64,000 nucleotides of DNA from Pictodentalium vernedei (Eukaryota > Mollusca > Scaphopoda > Dentaliida > Dentaliidae). Position 1 is the stretch's first letter, and the number at the start of each line of letters is the position of its first letter. The position numbers and the translations under genes were made by a program. Under the pieces are notes generated by a model. It saw only the letters and a list, made by a program, of their open reading frames with translations. It was not told the origin of the DNA and did no database searches. Of this stretch, positions 23,296-33,887 are shown piece after piece. The stretch is from the NCBI GenBank assembly GCA_031216915.1, contig CM062296.1, positions 793,967,823-794,031,822 of the forward strand, read 5' to 3'.

Positions 23296-23523
23296 TAGAA
23301 TGATTAATGGCGCCAATTTCGGAACGTCCTTGACACTGCGCATGCGCAGTAGAGGTGAAGTGTGGAGGGCCTTTCAGGACATGTTTTCTTTGGTTTTAGA
23401 TGCAAATTTTGGGGATTGGGGGGCAAAATTTGTGTTTGGCCCTATATTTTAAGAGTTAGCACCAGCTATGTCTGGGTCATTGGTAAGTATAAAAAATATA
23501 GAAATTACTATAAATTTTTTAAC
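23296..23523 (+). repeat. Right inverted terminal repeat of DIRS copy 3
   Basis: Reverse complement of 17583-17779 plus an A/T-rich outer end ending 'aaattttttaac'. It carries ACTGCGCATGCGCAGT at 23335-23350. Confidence 0.95.
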
Positions 23524-23599
23524 ATTTATTTTATTTGCTTCAACATCTTGTTATTTTCAAAGTCTTTATGAGATGTACAGTTGAAACTAGCAGACCTGG

Positions 23600-23807
23600 C
23601 ATATTTTTACACAGTATACCAATGGCCCAGACATAGCTGGTGCTAACTCTAAAATATCCAAGGCCAAACACAAATTTTACCCCCCAATCCCCAAAATTTG
23701 CATGCAAAACCGAAAATTAGAAGTCCTAACTGGTCCTCCATACATTTACCCTCTGCGCATGCGCAGACGTCAGGAAGTGACCAGAATTGGCGCATATACC
23801 ATTCTTT
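23600..23807 (+). repeat. Left inverted terminal repeat of DIRS copy 4
   Basis: Begins 'atatttttacacagtatacc' and contains the palindrome TCTGCGCATGCGCAGA at 23752-23767. Inverted match to 30303-30518, although the right copy has lost the palindrome. Confidence 0.88.
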
Positions 23808-24789
23808 GTTTGGCCCTTGTCAGATAACAACAAACTGACTTTTGTGCTTTTTAAATCTCAATTAATAATGATGCCAGACACAAATCAATGGCTAACTTGG
23901 TGGATCCAAGGACACAACCGGATGAAGGAAGGAAGAAACGGTGGTTTGAAAACGTTAAGGGCTGTAATTTTATAATATTTATCAAAATTAGTTCATGTTC
24001 CCTAATTTCGGGACATGGGCCTGACGTCATCATTGTTGATAATGATTTTTCCACTGGTGATTAAGTATTCCTTCCATAACCTTCCTTGATCTCCCCCAGT
24101 TAAACTCCCAAGCTTTTTGGCTTCTTTTTTGGACATTTTTTATTTATAATTTCTTGGGAGTTTAGCGTGTTATACAGAAAGTTTTTTCTGTATATCCCCA
24201 GGATGACGTCCTCACCCTTAGGGTGTTTAGGCGTTTTTAGTCATGCATCATACATCCAATGTATCGTTTTTTCTTCTGATGAAGATCTTGCCTTACATTG
24301 ATAGTTCAAAAATCTGTTACTTACTTCGGGCCGTGTTGCCTGGGGTCTCGTTTCCGGTTTTCAGGCCGACGTTGTTTACATTAGCAACGTTTGTTTTTAA
24401 TGGTAGGTCTGTTGTAAGATACATTATACAGTCCCGCAGTGTGGCAGTTAATGTTTGGGAGGAAAAAATTAATTTTGTCCACACTTGGGCTTTTTTGGGA
24501 TACATTTGGGCACTTCGTTCCCTTTGGGAACTTGGGCTCTTGTCGAAATTTTTTGAAAATTTTTTTTGTGTAAACTATTTTTCGATTTATATTTTGAATG
24601 TTTTTGTTATTATCTTTTTATTTGTATTTAATGTGGAATTGGTGGGAGTTCCATTGACTTAGTCTGCTTCATTATGTAAGCATATTGTTCTTTAAGCAAG
24701 GCGAGAAAGTCTTTCCTCTTATTTTCATGTAGGTTGCCTTGCTTGTAGTTGATGTACTGCTACTAATTCTTCTTCATATGTGTTGCATG

Positions 24790-26330
24790 GGATGACAAAC
24801 GTTGCTGACGGGTGTCACGGTACGTTGTTAGTGAGGGACCACAGCCTGTCCTCTCGCGATGAGAGGCTGCCACCGGCCATCTCACCCTAAGGTCGCTCTA
24901 GTTTATTAGTTTATATATACAGAGGAACAAGAACATGGTGATGTTTACTTGACGCCGTCAGATAGTGTGCTTCCGTCGTCGCAATAAATAGTCAATCAGA
25001 GCTAGCGGCAAAAGTGCTCATGAATATTAGACAGGGCAATAAACCACAGTGTAGTTTCAAATCCATGTCGCCAGTTAGCTTGACCGGTGAAGCGGTACAC
25101 CGCCTGAGGATACCATGACGCCGGGTGTGTCCGTTGCGGTCAACGAGAATAGAAAGGGTAGAGCGAGTACTATAATATAATATCAATATAAGGCTCACCC
25201 TGCGACGATGGAAAGGAAGAAGCTCAGTAAGTTCAGCAAGAAGCTCGGCGAGGTCTGAAGGACCACGAGCGAGAGAGCCCCCCCCCCCCCCCCCCCTCCT
25301 CTCTTTTATTATAACATCTGGGGCCAGATATTATGGATCGGAACTTGCGTCAGTCGGAGCATATGTCCACGCCTCCCGTCCGGGACGCTCTGTTAAGTTT
25401 ACAGCTGGGTTGGCTATAGTTAAGTCTTCAACATCTACCAAACACACACGACTGCACCTTGGCTACGTGACTTCTGATATCCAGCCTGCATCACCTGGAA
25501 AGTCACTCTTCGTCAGAGAAGTCACACCATACAGTAGCCAAGGAGACGAGGCCTCATTTATAGGGACGTCCACAGAAAAGAGCCATCTCGGACACACTGT
25601 CCCAGGAGCAGCCGGCGGCCATGCAACAGAAGACCGCTGCTCCTTAGGTCTCCATAATGGACTTGCTGTCACAGATTACGCAGCTCATTGCAGCATCCCA
25701 GCAAATGCAGAAGCAGACAACGGCAGTCTCAGAACTTGAGCTGTCAGAAGGTGCTGGGTCGGTCCGGTCATCTGCGCGTTCAGATGCCAATGGCCATGAG
25801 TATAATGGGATTTGGAGGAGAATTACCCTTCCCTTTCGGAAGAACAGGGTGGCGATAGCGCTTATGCATCGATACTTCCCTGAGTTTGTTTCTGAGAATC
25901 AGATTGCTGCGACAGCTCGAAAGTAGCACTATTCAGTAGCTTAGACGAGACCTCATATATCAGGACGTCTGGAGAGAGCGCCATCTCAGACACACTGTCC
26001 CGGGAGCGGCCAGAAGACCACTGCTCCTCAGGCCCCCATTACGGTTTTGCTGACGCAGATGCGCAGCTCCTCGCAGCATCCCAGCAAGTGCAGTAGCAAT
26101 CGACGGCAGTCTCAGAACCTGAGCTGTCGCATGTGCTGGGTCAGTCCAGTTATCTGCGTGTTCAGATACCTCTGACCATGTTTTCCACTGATTCCGACGA
26201 ATGATGAAGGGATATGGAGGGGATTGACCCTCCACATTCGGAACAATACAGGGTTGAGAGGATTTATTCCATCAACACTACCCTGAATTTGTTCCAACAA
26301 ATCAGAATGCTGCGTCTATTTACAAGAAAC
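24790..26330 (+). pseudogene. ORF1/gag remnants of DIRS copy 4 with internal duplication
   Basis: 'gggtgtcacggtacgttgtt' matches the ORF1 region of element 5 (34912). The gag region follows with a poly-C insertion at about 25278-25295. Positions 25550-25925 and 25945-26330 are two diverged copies of the same segment: both hold 'catctcagacacactgtccc'-type sequence, the 'agaccgctgctcct' block and 'gcagcatcccagcaa'. In this copy the segment before QLIAASQQ reads in one frame apart from a CAG-to-TAG stop, giving the reference length for that region. Confidence 0.75.
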
Positions 26331-26339
26331 CGCTAGCGT

Positions 26340-28690
26340 TGTTGCACGCTAAATTATCCGAAAAAAGAGAAGGAAAAGTCTTTTCCGGTTAAGTATAGAC
26401 AGTTGTCGCAGGTTTTTGGTCTGTTAGACAACTCCAGTGGAAAGAAGTAAGGCAGTTTCTTGTTATCATCTTCTGCAGTTTCGCTGGTCGGAAAACAGGG
26501 AAGATGTATTGATAGTTCCTCTGCGTTTGAATGAGTAGGCTAAGGACCTAGCTGTGGCCTTACCTTTATCATTCATTATTCGCTTGGTCACAATTGAGAC
26601 GGCATTTGTTCATTCAGAGCGAAATTAGACTCACTGTATTATGCAGATCACCTTTAAGAACTGTGACGCAACGTCTCTACGGAAAGGAATTGGAGGACGT
26701 TTGTACCTCATTTAGAGTCCTTTCTGTGGCTATACATTTATCACGTATAACTCTGTCTTAACAAGTTGCTAATTCGGCGTTAAATAGACGTGACAGAGCC
26801 CTTGCATCGTCATCCTTAATAGATGACAAGGTGAAAAACTCTCTTACAGTCACTCCAGTTTCTGGACACTAAGTTTTTGACGACAAGCTTTCATTGGTTT
26901 ATAACCAAGCTACAAAGAAAGCATCAATACTCTGCTCCTTATGTTGACGCATAATTGCCCCGCAATAGCAGAAAGGAGTAAGGGAGGACGTCCTAGACAG
27001 AAGGTCGCCTATAAGGACTCCTCGTGAGGGTATAGTTAACCCTCCTATAATTACTCTACGGATCGTCATATAGCGACTCAGTTACCAGGCTTACGTCTGA
27101 TCGAGACTTCCGATCAGATGCCCCTAAACTGCTGGGTCGAGACTCTTCACGAATGAGACGTAGTTCCTCCTTCCGTAGGCCTCGCAGGTGCTACAGGTGT
27201 GAGTTAGGACCTCTGTTGTTTTGTGGTTGATGGATGGTTATCAAGATTAGTATCAATCTGGATAACTATTACGGAAGTCTAGTAGTTGGGAAGTGTGGTT
27301 TCGGAAGGCCTGCGGCTATCTTTCCGAGAGAACCACAACTAAATTAATGTCTGATGGACAATGCTTCCATCTAATCCTTGCATAAGAGTCTCTCCAATCG
27401 GAGGTAAAGGTTCTCTTGACAATGATGGTAATAGAGGTCTTCGAGAATCAAGATTCTCTAGAATTCTGTAGTCACCTGTTACTCATACTGAAGCTAAAGA
27501 GCTCGTTCCGACAGATAATAGAATGGAGCTCGATAACAAGTTTATCAAAGCTTTAAAAGTTTATTTATGGTTATCATTTAGTCGGTTAAATGAGTGTCCG
27601 AGTGATTGACTATGCTATAAGCATAGATCTAAGGATAGCTTTGGTCTGAAGATAGTGCTCTGCGCTGTCACTCAAATATTAACTTGGTAATGTCTCCTAA
27701 CAATCTGGTTTGTCTGCTGTTATCCAGAACGAATTAGTTTTATGCGACTGATGGGGATGTGCTTAGCGGCTACGCATCTTGTTTAGATGGGTTGCTTACG
27801 CACAAGTCCCCTCCAGTTATTCTTTCCCAGAACTGGAGTGTGACAACGCATTCGCTCAGGACCAGTATTGTTTTAACGGATATAGTAAACAAAAGGGTCC
27901 ATACTGAGGCAGATTTTCAGAGGTTAACTCATTAGTTCCGCTGCAACTGCCAGATCTGGCTTTCACGATTATGACGGGTATGAGTCAATAGTTTGGGGCA
28001 CGACCCTGAGTCCTACAGACTATAAATGCAGGGGTCCGAGTCCCTTGGTTCCTGCAGAAACACATAATCATCAAGAATGATGTCAATATTGTTAGCACTA
28101 CATCAATGCCTTCACCCTTGTTCCGAGATTGTTGGACAACTCAATAGTGATAGCGTACATCAGGAACCAGGGCGGCACCCATTCACCTTTGTTATAATAC
28201 CTAACGGAGAATCATTTTCATGCTCATCTTTCTATCCGTCGTATACCGGGTCATCTGAACGTACTAGCAGACTTGCTCCTCGGAAAAGTCGCCTGTTTCA
28301 TATGCATGGACGCTCAACAGGCGTTTATTTGTACAGTTTTGCTACCAGTGGGATCACCCCATGATTGTTTAGTTTGCAACGCACCAGAACAATTAGTTAC
28401 TGTCACTTGTGTCGCCATGCCCAGATTATTGAGCGTAGGCAGTAGACGCTTTGCAAATTCATGGGGAGGAATAATAGGATATGCGTATCCTCCTATTCAT
28501 TTGATACAATAGCTTACGTTTAAGTTTAAACAGTGAATCCTACTGGTAGCACCTCTGTTGTCACAAAAATCTTGGATCAATATTCTCAAGTGTCTGTTAT
28601 GTGACGCTCCCCAGAAGCTTTCTCCATGAGAGGGTCTTCTTTCAGGGGAAGTTTTATTCTTCACATATTCTTCACGTGAGGGAGCCATTG
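26340..28690 (+). pseudogene. gag C-terminus, RT-RNase H remnants of DIRS copy 4
   Basis: The conserved gag block 'aaaaactctcttacagtcac' lies near 26833. The RT part is heavily decayed and shortened: YLDD is not found. The RNase H region keeps 'agcgtacatcaggaaccagg' (AYIRNQGG, 28154-28173) and the segment reading RIPGHLNVLA-like near 28235. The post-RNase H segment 'ggataggatatgcgtatcc'-like sequence is at about 28470-28500. No frame is open for long. Confidence 0.7.
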
Positions 28691-28890
28691 CGGTTCCTTT
28701 TTTTTTTTATCTTAACTGACACATGTACGTTTAAATAATACGGGTGAGGGGATTTCGTTACGACTTTGAATTCCCCCCACTGTAAGAGAACCATTGCGGT
28801 TCCTATATTTTTCTGTTAACTGACACAAGTACGATTGAATAATGTAGGTGAGGAGATTTTGTTATGGCTTCGAATTCCCGCAAGCTTTAT
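28678..28890 (+). repeat. Tandem duplication of about 110 bp inside DIRS copy 4
   Basis: Two units each contain 'ccattgcggttcc', 'ttaactgacaca' and 'gattt(c/t)gtta(c/t)g', starting near 28685 and 28794. Positions 28890-30000, where the recombinase should lie, show no recognisable YR motif and no other gene. Confidence 0.65.
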
Positions 28891-30031
28891 TAATCTAATA
28901 CATGCATTTTATGCATTTATCTAGTGTTCTGTGGAGACCTCATGGGCTCATCCGCTTTTTAGCTGAAGTAATGCCCTGTTATTTTGGTTGATTTGTTATA
29001 TACAAGCGTTTATTTATAAATCATCACAATTAAATTGCTACTCTTGAGTACCTCGTAGGCTGCATAACCAATTAACTGGTATTCAGATGATTACATGCTA
29101 AATATATATGCACTCGCGCATTATTATTATTAGGCTAATGCTTTATTGTATTTGGTGGACCTTGAAATAATAATCTATTTTGGTCGTGGTCTGTGTAGGA
29201 GCCTGTTAATCATAGCTATGTACATCTCTAGATCCAAGTTTCTATTTTGTTTTGTACTCATATTACACATGCTTTTTCGATCATAGATATCAGATTATTC
29301 ACGTTGGAGAGTGTTGTTACTGGAATTTATTGTCCAGTGGCCGCCTATGGATTACGTAGGAAGTGTGTTTTCTCTTCAGGAATCATTCAGTGTGGCTTGA
29401 TTACATATGTGTGTGTTATATTTTTATATATCACCGGTTTTCGACGTATCCGTTTACTTTGTCTGCGATGTATGCTATTTAGTGTGCAATATTAATTACC
29501 AGGACCGTCGCTATAGCCGTAACTTCTGATGTAACGTTAAGCACCATTTATTAATCTTGAATTAATACCTGAGTGCCTGTTCGATGATTAATTATATTGT
29601 TGTTGGGTACCGCTCTTATTGTTTCCAGAGCTCTCCCCTTTTTTCTTTTGAAGATTTCTTCAGAAAAGGGAGGGGGGGGGAGGGTTTTACCCATAATCTG
29701 GCTTAAAATGTATGTATTTTTGAAGGATGCTGCTTTTATCCTGCATACAGCTGAAATGTTATTGTGTTATTGTAGGGAGATGTTTGTGGGAGATTTTCTC
29801 TTTCTCTGCTACGCCATCCTAATTTTTGGGGCTTAGTCCGGACTAGCAGGAACTTGTCTTCATACTTACAATAAGGAATTACTTAATTGGGCTCCTTGCT
29901 TATAATATGTCTGCTCAATGACCGTATAGAGAGACATACATGTAATTCCTAACTATTTTAAGGTCCTTCAACATGGATTTCAGGATTGGAATTATTTCAG
30001 AAGTCTTAGGCCCTCCACCTATTTACGATTC

Positions 30032-30120
30032 AGCTATATTCTGGGCCATCGGTATACTGAGTAAAAATATGAAAAATTCATAGTAATTTATATATTTTTA
30101 TACTTACCAATGGCCCAGAC
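30032..30120 (+). repeat. First ICR of DIRS copy 4
   Basis: Joins the reverse complements of both termini at 'gtaaaaatatgaaaaattca'. It has 'actgagtaaaa' where the element's own left end predicts 'actgtgtaaaa'. Confidence 0.8.
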
Positions 30121-30152
30121 GGGAAGGGCCCTACCATGAGTGGGCACTCATA

Positions 30153-30233
30153 CCTGGGCCATTGGTATACTGTGTAAAAATATGAAAAATTCATAGTAAT
30201 TTATATATTTTTATACTTACCAATGGCCCAGAC
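30153..30233 (+). repeat. Second ICR of DIRS copy 4
   Basis: A repeat of the preceding ICR with its flank 'gacgggaagggccct', together forming a direct duplication of about 115 bp. Its left half matches the element's own left terminus exactly, better than the first ICR does. Confidence 0.85.
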
Positions 30234-30302
30234 GGGAAGGGCCCTCCCATGAGTGGGCACTCATACCTCCCCGCTGAATTATTATGTAATACTCTCTTTT
30301 AC

Positions 30303-30518
30303 AAAGAATGGTGTTGGCGCCAATTCCGGTCACTTCCTGACCTCTGAGGGCAAATGTATGGAGGACCAGTTAGGATGTCTAATTTTTGATTTTGCATGCA
30401 AATTGTGGGGATTGGAGGGCAAAATTTGTGTTTGGCCCTAGATATTTTAGAGTTAGCACCAACTATGTCTGGGCTATTGGTTAGTATAAAAATATATAAA
30501 TTACTATGCATTTTTCAT
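30303..30518 (+). repeat. Right inverted terminal repeat of DIRS copy 4
   Basis: Reverse complement of the left repeat, ending 'attactatgcatttttcat'. The GC palindrome region is altered to 'cctgacctctgaggg'. Confidence 0.85.
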
Positions 30519-30780
30519 TTTCAGAAGAGTGATTTATTCACTCGCCTACTGCTCGCATTAAGAAAATTAAGGAGGGCAAAAACTAGCCTGCTTGGCCTTA
30601 GAAAATAAAACCCACATCTTTTCAGATCTCTGCTATGTTAGCGTTCTTTGTAAGATGGCCACACTGCCCCTCCCACACCTCTGGGCCTGAACGTGTGGGA
30701 GAGACAGTGTAGTTGTCTCACAGAGACTACCTTGTTAGCAACCCTAAATAAAATGTACAAAGCCCACAAGGCAGAATTCA

Positions 30781-31030
30781 TTAACTGGTTGAGTACTAAA
30801 AGCCACTATCAGGGCTTTCCAAAAAAATGGGGGTACCAGTGCAAAAGCCTATATTTTCCTTGCTCATGTTTCATATTCAGTTAAACGCAAATAATATTTT
30901 ATTTATATAAACTTGTTTTATCACAAATTATTGAAGAGTGCCCGGGGGCACTCTTCAATAGTTTGTGATAAAACAAATTTTTATTAATAAATTCAGACCA
31001 CCAAAAATAATGTATCCCTCAACCAGTTAA
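30781..31030. mobile_element. 250-bp MITE with TTAACTGGTTGAG ends and central hairpin
   Basis: Ends are TTAACTGGTTGAG and CTCAACCAGTTAA. The centre is a long hairpin: 'gttttatcacaaattattga' faces its complement around 'gtgcccgggggcac'. A second, more decayed copy lies at 50577-50829. The outermost TTAA on both sides could be a target duplication of the piggyBac type, but the inner bases do not match the usual piggyBac end, so the superfamily is open. Confidence 0.75.
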
Positions 31031-31361
31031 TAGTAAAACTTCATTTTGCCTCTTTTAGCTTTTGTAAGCTTCAGGAAAGCTAATCGCTTCCCTAGGCCAA
31101 GCAAGCGGAGTGAGTTTTAGCCCTCCTGCATTTTTAAGAATGTCAGGGCTGAACTAGAAGTCTTGTCACTGTATTGTACACTATTTTTGGAGCAGTAGCA
31201 TGCTGAGTAAACTTGTGCACTTTTTGTCCCTATCAAACTCAAACTGCCCACATTGGCATGGCGGTGTGCGTGGTTCAGTATAGTTTCGCTAGGCGGTTGG
31301 TGCCGAAGGAAACTCTCTCGGCATATACTGAACCATGCACACCACTCGGCCACCGACTCGG

Positions 31362-31451
31362 TGGCCGAGTGGTGTGCGTGGTTCAGTATAGTTTCGCTAG
31401 GCGGTTGGTGCCGAAGGAAACTCTCTCGGCGTGGGTTCGAACCCCCGCCAT
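31362..31451 (+). ncRNA. tRNA-like unit 1 (Pol III promoter boxes, SINE head)
   Basis: A-box TGGCCGAGTGG at 31362-31372 and B-box GGTTCGAACCC at 31434-31444. The T stem GTGGG/CCCGC pairs around TTCGAAC. Spacing and A-box form resemble type II tRNAs (Ser/Leu), but I cannot place a convincing anticodon stem and the acceptor stem does not pair (3' side CATGCCA). More likely a tRNA-derived repeat than a working tRNA gene. Confidence 0.5.
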
Positions 31452-31496
31452 GCCAATGTGGTGGCCAAGTGGTGTGCGTGGTTCAGTATAGTTTCG

Positions 31497-31607
31497 CTAG
31501 GTTGTTTATTGTCATGGAAATGAAATACCTCAGTTTAGTGAGGAATCTATTTATAGTCAAAGGTGGATGTTAATTAGCTTGCTGAACTGGACTCAAATTT
31601 TTAATGC
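31497..31607 (+). repeat. Dispersed 110-bp repeat (inverted copy at 40782-40890)
   Basis: 'ggttgtttattgtcatgg' through 'caaatttttaatgcac' reappears as the reverse complement at 40782-40890 with only a couple of differences by eye. One copy lies on each side of DIRS copy 5. No coding capacity. Confidence 0.85.
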
Positions 31608-31617
31608 ACCGAGTCGG

Positions 31618-31707
31618 TGGCCGAGTGGTGTGCGTGGTTCAGTATAGTTTCGGTAGGCGGTTGGTGCCGAAGGAAACTCTCTCGGCGTGGGTTCGAACCC
31701 CCGCCAT
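31618..31707 (+). ncRNA. tRNA-like unit 2 (Pol III promoter boxes, SINE head)
   Basis: A-box 31618-31628 and B-box 31690-31700. It differs from unit 1 by single bases (for example 'tttcggtagg' in place of 'tttcgctagg'). Same reservations about tRNA function apply. Confidence 0.5.
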
Positions 31708-31835
31708 GCCAATGTGGGCAGTTTGAGTTTGATAGGGACAAAAAGTGCACAAGTTTACTATTTTTGGAGCAGTAGCATGCTGAGTAAACTTGTGCACTAT
31801 ACTGAACCACACACACCACTCGGCCACCGACTCGG

Positions 31836-31925
31836 TGGCCGAGTGGTGTGCGTGGTTCAGTATAGTTTCGCTAGGCGGTTGGTGCCGAAGGAAACTCTCT
31901 CGGCGTGGGTTCGAACCCCCGCCAT
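31836..31925 (+). ncRNA. tRNA-like unit 3 (Pol III promoter boxes, SINE head)
   Basis: A-box 31836-31846 and B-box 31908-31918. The 3' end reads 'ccgccatggcaatgtaaac' and leaves the shared sequence there. The inverted head fragment just upstream could form a hairpin with this head in the DNA or in a read-through transcript. Confidence 0.5.
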
Positions 31926-31934
31926 GGCAATGTA

Positions 31935-33272
31935 AACAAAACCAGCGTCCTTTCTTAATTCTATGGCATCCGAGAAATTTGAAAAAGACAAGTACTGTCG
32001 CTGATTTCTTCTGAGGTGCAGTTCGTAGAATTAAGTGCTTAGATGCAACTATCCGATGAATAATCAAACTGCCCAGTTAGCATAACTCAATTCCAGTAGA
32101 AAAACAGCAACCCAGTGTCCATGCGATGGAAGTTTGCAAGTACTTCTTGTGTTTTGTCCTCAGAAATTGTAAATAATTACGAAATGAAAAATCTATCCCA
32201 CAGCGATTTAGTAGTAATCCCCCCCCCCCCCCACCCCCCATACTCCCCTCCACATACTGTAGTCACAATATTTTTTTCTGTTTGATCGGTCCAGTCTGTG
32301 ATTTCACTGCCAACTTCACTAACAGCTCATTATATTTTGCATTGCACAGCAAAAATGCTTTTGTATATTTCAGACTACTTCATTCTTTTTCAGAAAGGAA
32401 CGCATTAACCAACAAGCATTTTCTTCACTAATTGTGACAGGACTTCTGGTTTCAACTGTACACAGTATGTGCATTTCAGATTTCCTCGAAAAGTCAAACT
32501 TGTTTTTCCCAATGCAAGAACTGATTGAGTTCATAAAGGAAATTACAGTGTTAATTACTCAACATTATGAAAAATAATGTAATTTCATTTTGATTTCTAT
32601 GAACCCTATTTCATTGTTTGTGATACAATAACTTTGTGTCTTTCAGTTGATTTTATATGTTGTACATACAGAGAAACCCTTGTGTTTTTGTAATGCATAT
32701 GTGTGTATTTTTATACATCACAAGCAATATTGTTATAGACTGTTGCCAATTTGTTGGTCAATGTAATATAGTTCAATTATTGAGTCATGAATAATTTTCT
32801 CAAAAGTAACCCTTCCACAGTTGATTTTCAAATCTTTTTTAAAAACGTGTTTCAGAATAAATCATGGCTCCTGTTAAACAAGCATGGATTGGTTGTCAAC
32901 AAATTCAAGAAAAAAATAAAAAGGCATGTGAAAAAAATTTTTTTTTTAAATTTCTTTTTGAAGGAACGAAATAATTATTTAGAAGACCCTCATGGGCTGT
33001 ATCTCAAAACGTCGAAAAAATGAAAATCTGTACCAGTGTGTTTACACAAGAGAACAATAGGCATAAGGCTATAGTCTATAACTAATTAGGGTCGGCTATT
33101 TTGTGGGAAAGGTCTATAATCGTGGGGAATAACTATGGGTGTCTGTTGTGTAATTCTCACTGACGTTTGAATGATTTGTAAATCTTGAGAAGCGTATCTT
33201 TGTTTGCTCCCCAATTTTAACCTCTGATTATCTTCAGAAAATTGATATGGATAACAATGATTTGTATGTATA
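31935..33272. other. Unassigned stretch with a poly-C tract
   Basis: Holds a C run at 32219-32232. Near 32445 'tgacaggacttctggtttca' resembles the end of the MITE family at 49717-50000; a facing copy near 31150 ('gaactagaagtcttgtcac') could mark a decayed larger unit that spans the tRNA-like cluster. A 78-codon frame at 32787-33023 is Lys/Asn rich from A/T-rich DNA and not credible. Confidence 0.4.
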
Positions 33273-33524
33273 TACAGTACGTGGAAAGCGTATTATCACT
33301 AAATCACCTGCAGAGTGGGGATTCCACCCAAGCAATAATTGCAGATTTGTTACAAAGCATAACAAGTACAATTAAAGTTCCAGCCAGTGGATAACCCGGA
33401 GGTCCATTGGCTGAAAATTTGCTTGTATTTTTTGTCCACATGCACAGAATTTGAAAGTGATACTTTGGTTCATAACTCTACATGCCGGGTGATTTAGTTA
33501 CAATCCACTCTCCACGTACTGCAT
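33273..33524. mobile_element. 252-bp MITE with TACAGTACGTGGA ends
   Basis: Left end 'tacagtacgtggaaag' and right end 'ctctccacgtactgca' are inverted. The interior is broadly self-complementary ('gagtggggattccacccaag', 'gattgtaactaaatc'-like halves). It contains the 'aacccggaggtccattggct' core also found in two other MITE families here. A second copy is at 45430-45688. Confidence 0.7.
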
Positions 33525-33685
33525 AAATCTTGCACAACTCAGTAAACTCTGTTCACCAAACACAGAAAACCTGCCGGCTGTATCTGATTGATCTCTGAAT
33601 GCAGAAACATCTCAACGAGTGACCAGTAATTTGATATAAACTATAATTACTATCAAAACAAAGTTACCGAGGTGTGAATTTTAGT

Positions 33686-33887
33686 ATTTTTATACTGTAC
33701 CAATGACCCAGACTTAGCTGGTGCTAACTCTAACAAAACCAGGGCCAAACACAAATTTTGCCCCCCAATCCCCAAAATTTGCATCCAAAACCAAAAGAAA
33801 TCATGTCCTATAGGACCTCCATACTTCGCCCCTACTGCGCATGTGCAGTGTCAAGAACGTCCCGAAATTGGTGCCAATTATCATTCT
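33686..33887 (+). repeat. Left inverted terminal repeat of DIRS copy 5
   Basis: From 'atttttatactgtaccaatg' to 'gtgccaattatcattct', inverted match of 40376-40602. The GC palindrome here carries one change (ACTGCGCATGTGCAGT). Confidence 0.93.

Larger units (their letters stand above)
17583..23523 (+). mobile_element. DIRS-like retrotransposon copy 3 (complete ends, RT-deleted, gag duplicated)
   Basis: Both inverted terminal repeats are present and look identical by eye over about 190 bp, which argues for a recent insertion. Between them lie a leader, an ORF1 remnant whose ATG has become TTG (about 18672), a gag region, an abrupt return at about 19980-20000 to a second gag region, then RNase H/YR remnants lacking the RT core, a 15-bp G tract and an ICR. 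Relative to copy 1, a further 0.8-0.9 kb is missing at 21881. It ends 76 bp before the left end of copy 4. No protein can be made from it as read. Confidence 0.92.
23600..30518 (+). mobile_element. DIRS-like retrotransposon copy 4 (diverged subfamily, YR not recognisable, two ICRs)
   Basis: Left repeat 23600-23807 and right repeat 30303-30518 are inverted copies. Termini differ from the other copies ('aatggcccag' in place of 'aatgacccag'; outer core 'cat' in place of 'gtt/aac'), so this is a separate subfamily. Inside are a leader, a gag region with a tandem duplication (25550-26330), RT-RNase H remnants (about 27180-28300), the post-RNase H segment (to about 28690), a local duplication (28678-28890) and about 1.1 kb of sequence where YR should be but is not recognisable. 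Two ICRs lie at the right. All frames are broken. Confidence 0.88.
31183..31930. repeat. Cluster of tRNA-like SINE units in inverted and direct arrangement
   Basis: Three full plus-strand units (A-box TGGCCGAGTGG and B-box GGTTCGAACCC always 72 bp apart, start to start) lie at about 31355-31455, 31611-31711 and 31829-31929. Partial plus-strand units lie at 31253-31328 and 31455-31500. Inverted fragments of the head at 31329-31361 and 31797-31835 form near-perfect hairpins with the neighbouring heads around 'cggccaccgactcggtggccg'. A 40-bp motif with 'agcagtagcatgctgagtaa' occurs at 31186 and 31762. A 70-bp segment with 'tttgagtttgatagggac' occurs inverted at 31205 and direct at 31706. Confidence 0.75.

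Noticed and set aside
28890-30000. Hidden YR gene in DIRS copy 4
   Set aside because: I looked for the HEVR, SARRVSEL and FYLRN segments in all plus-strand frames and did not find them; the region is unassigned.
31362-31925. Functional tRNA genes
   Set aside because: Promoter boxes are good, but the acceptor stem does not pair and no anticodon arm could be placed; more likely SINE heads.
31213-32067. Frames of 70-140 codons with repeated CAWFSIV or RRESFLRHQPP peptides
   Set aside because: These are translations of the tRNA-like units on either strand; the box structure explains the conservation.
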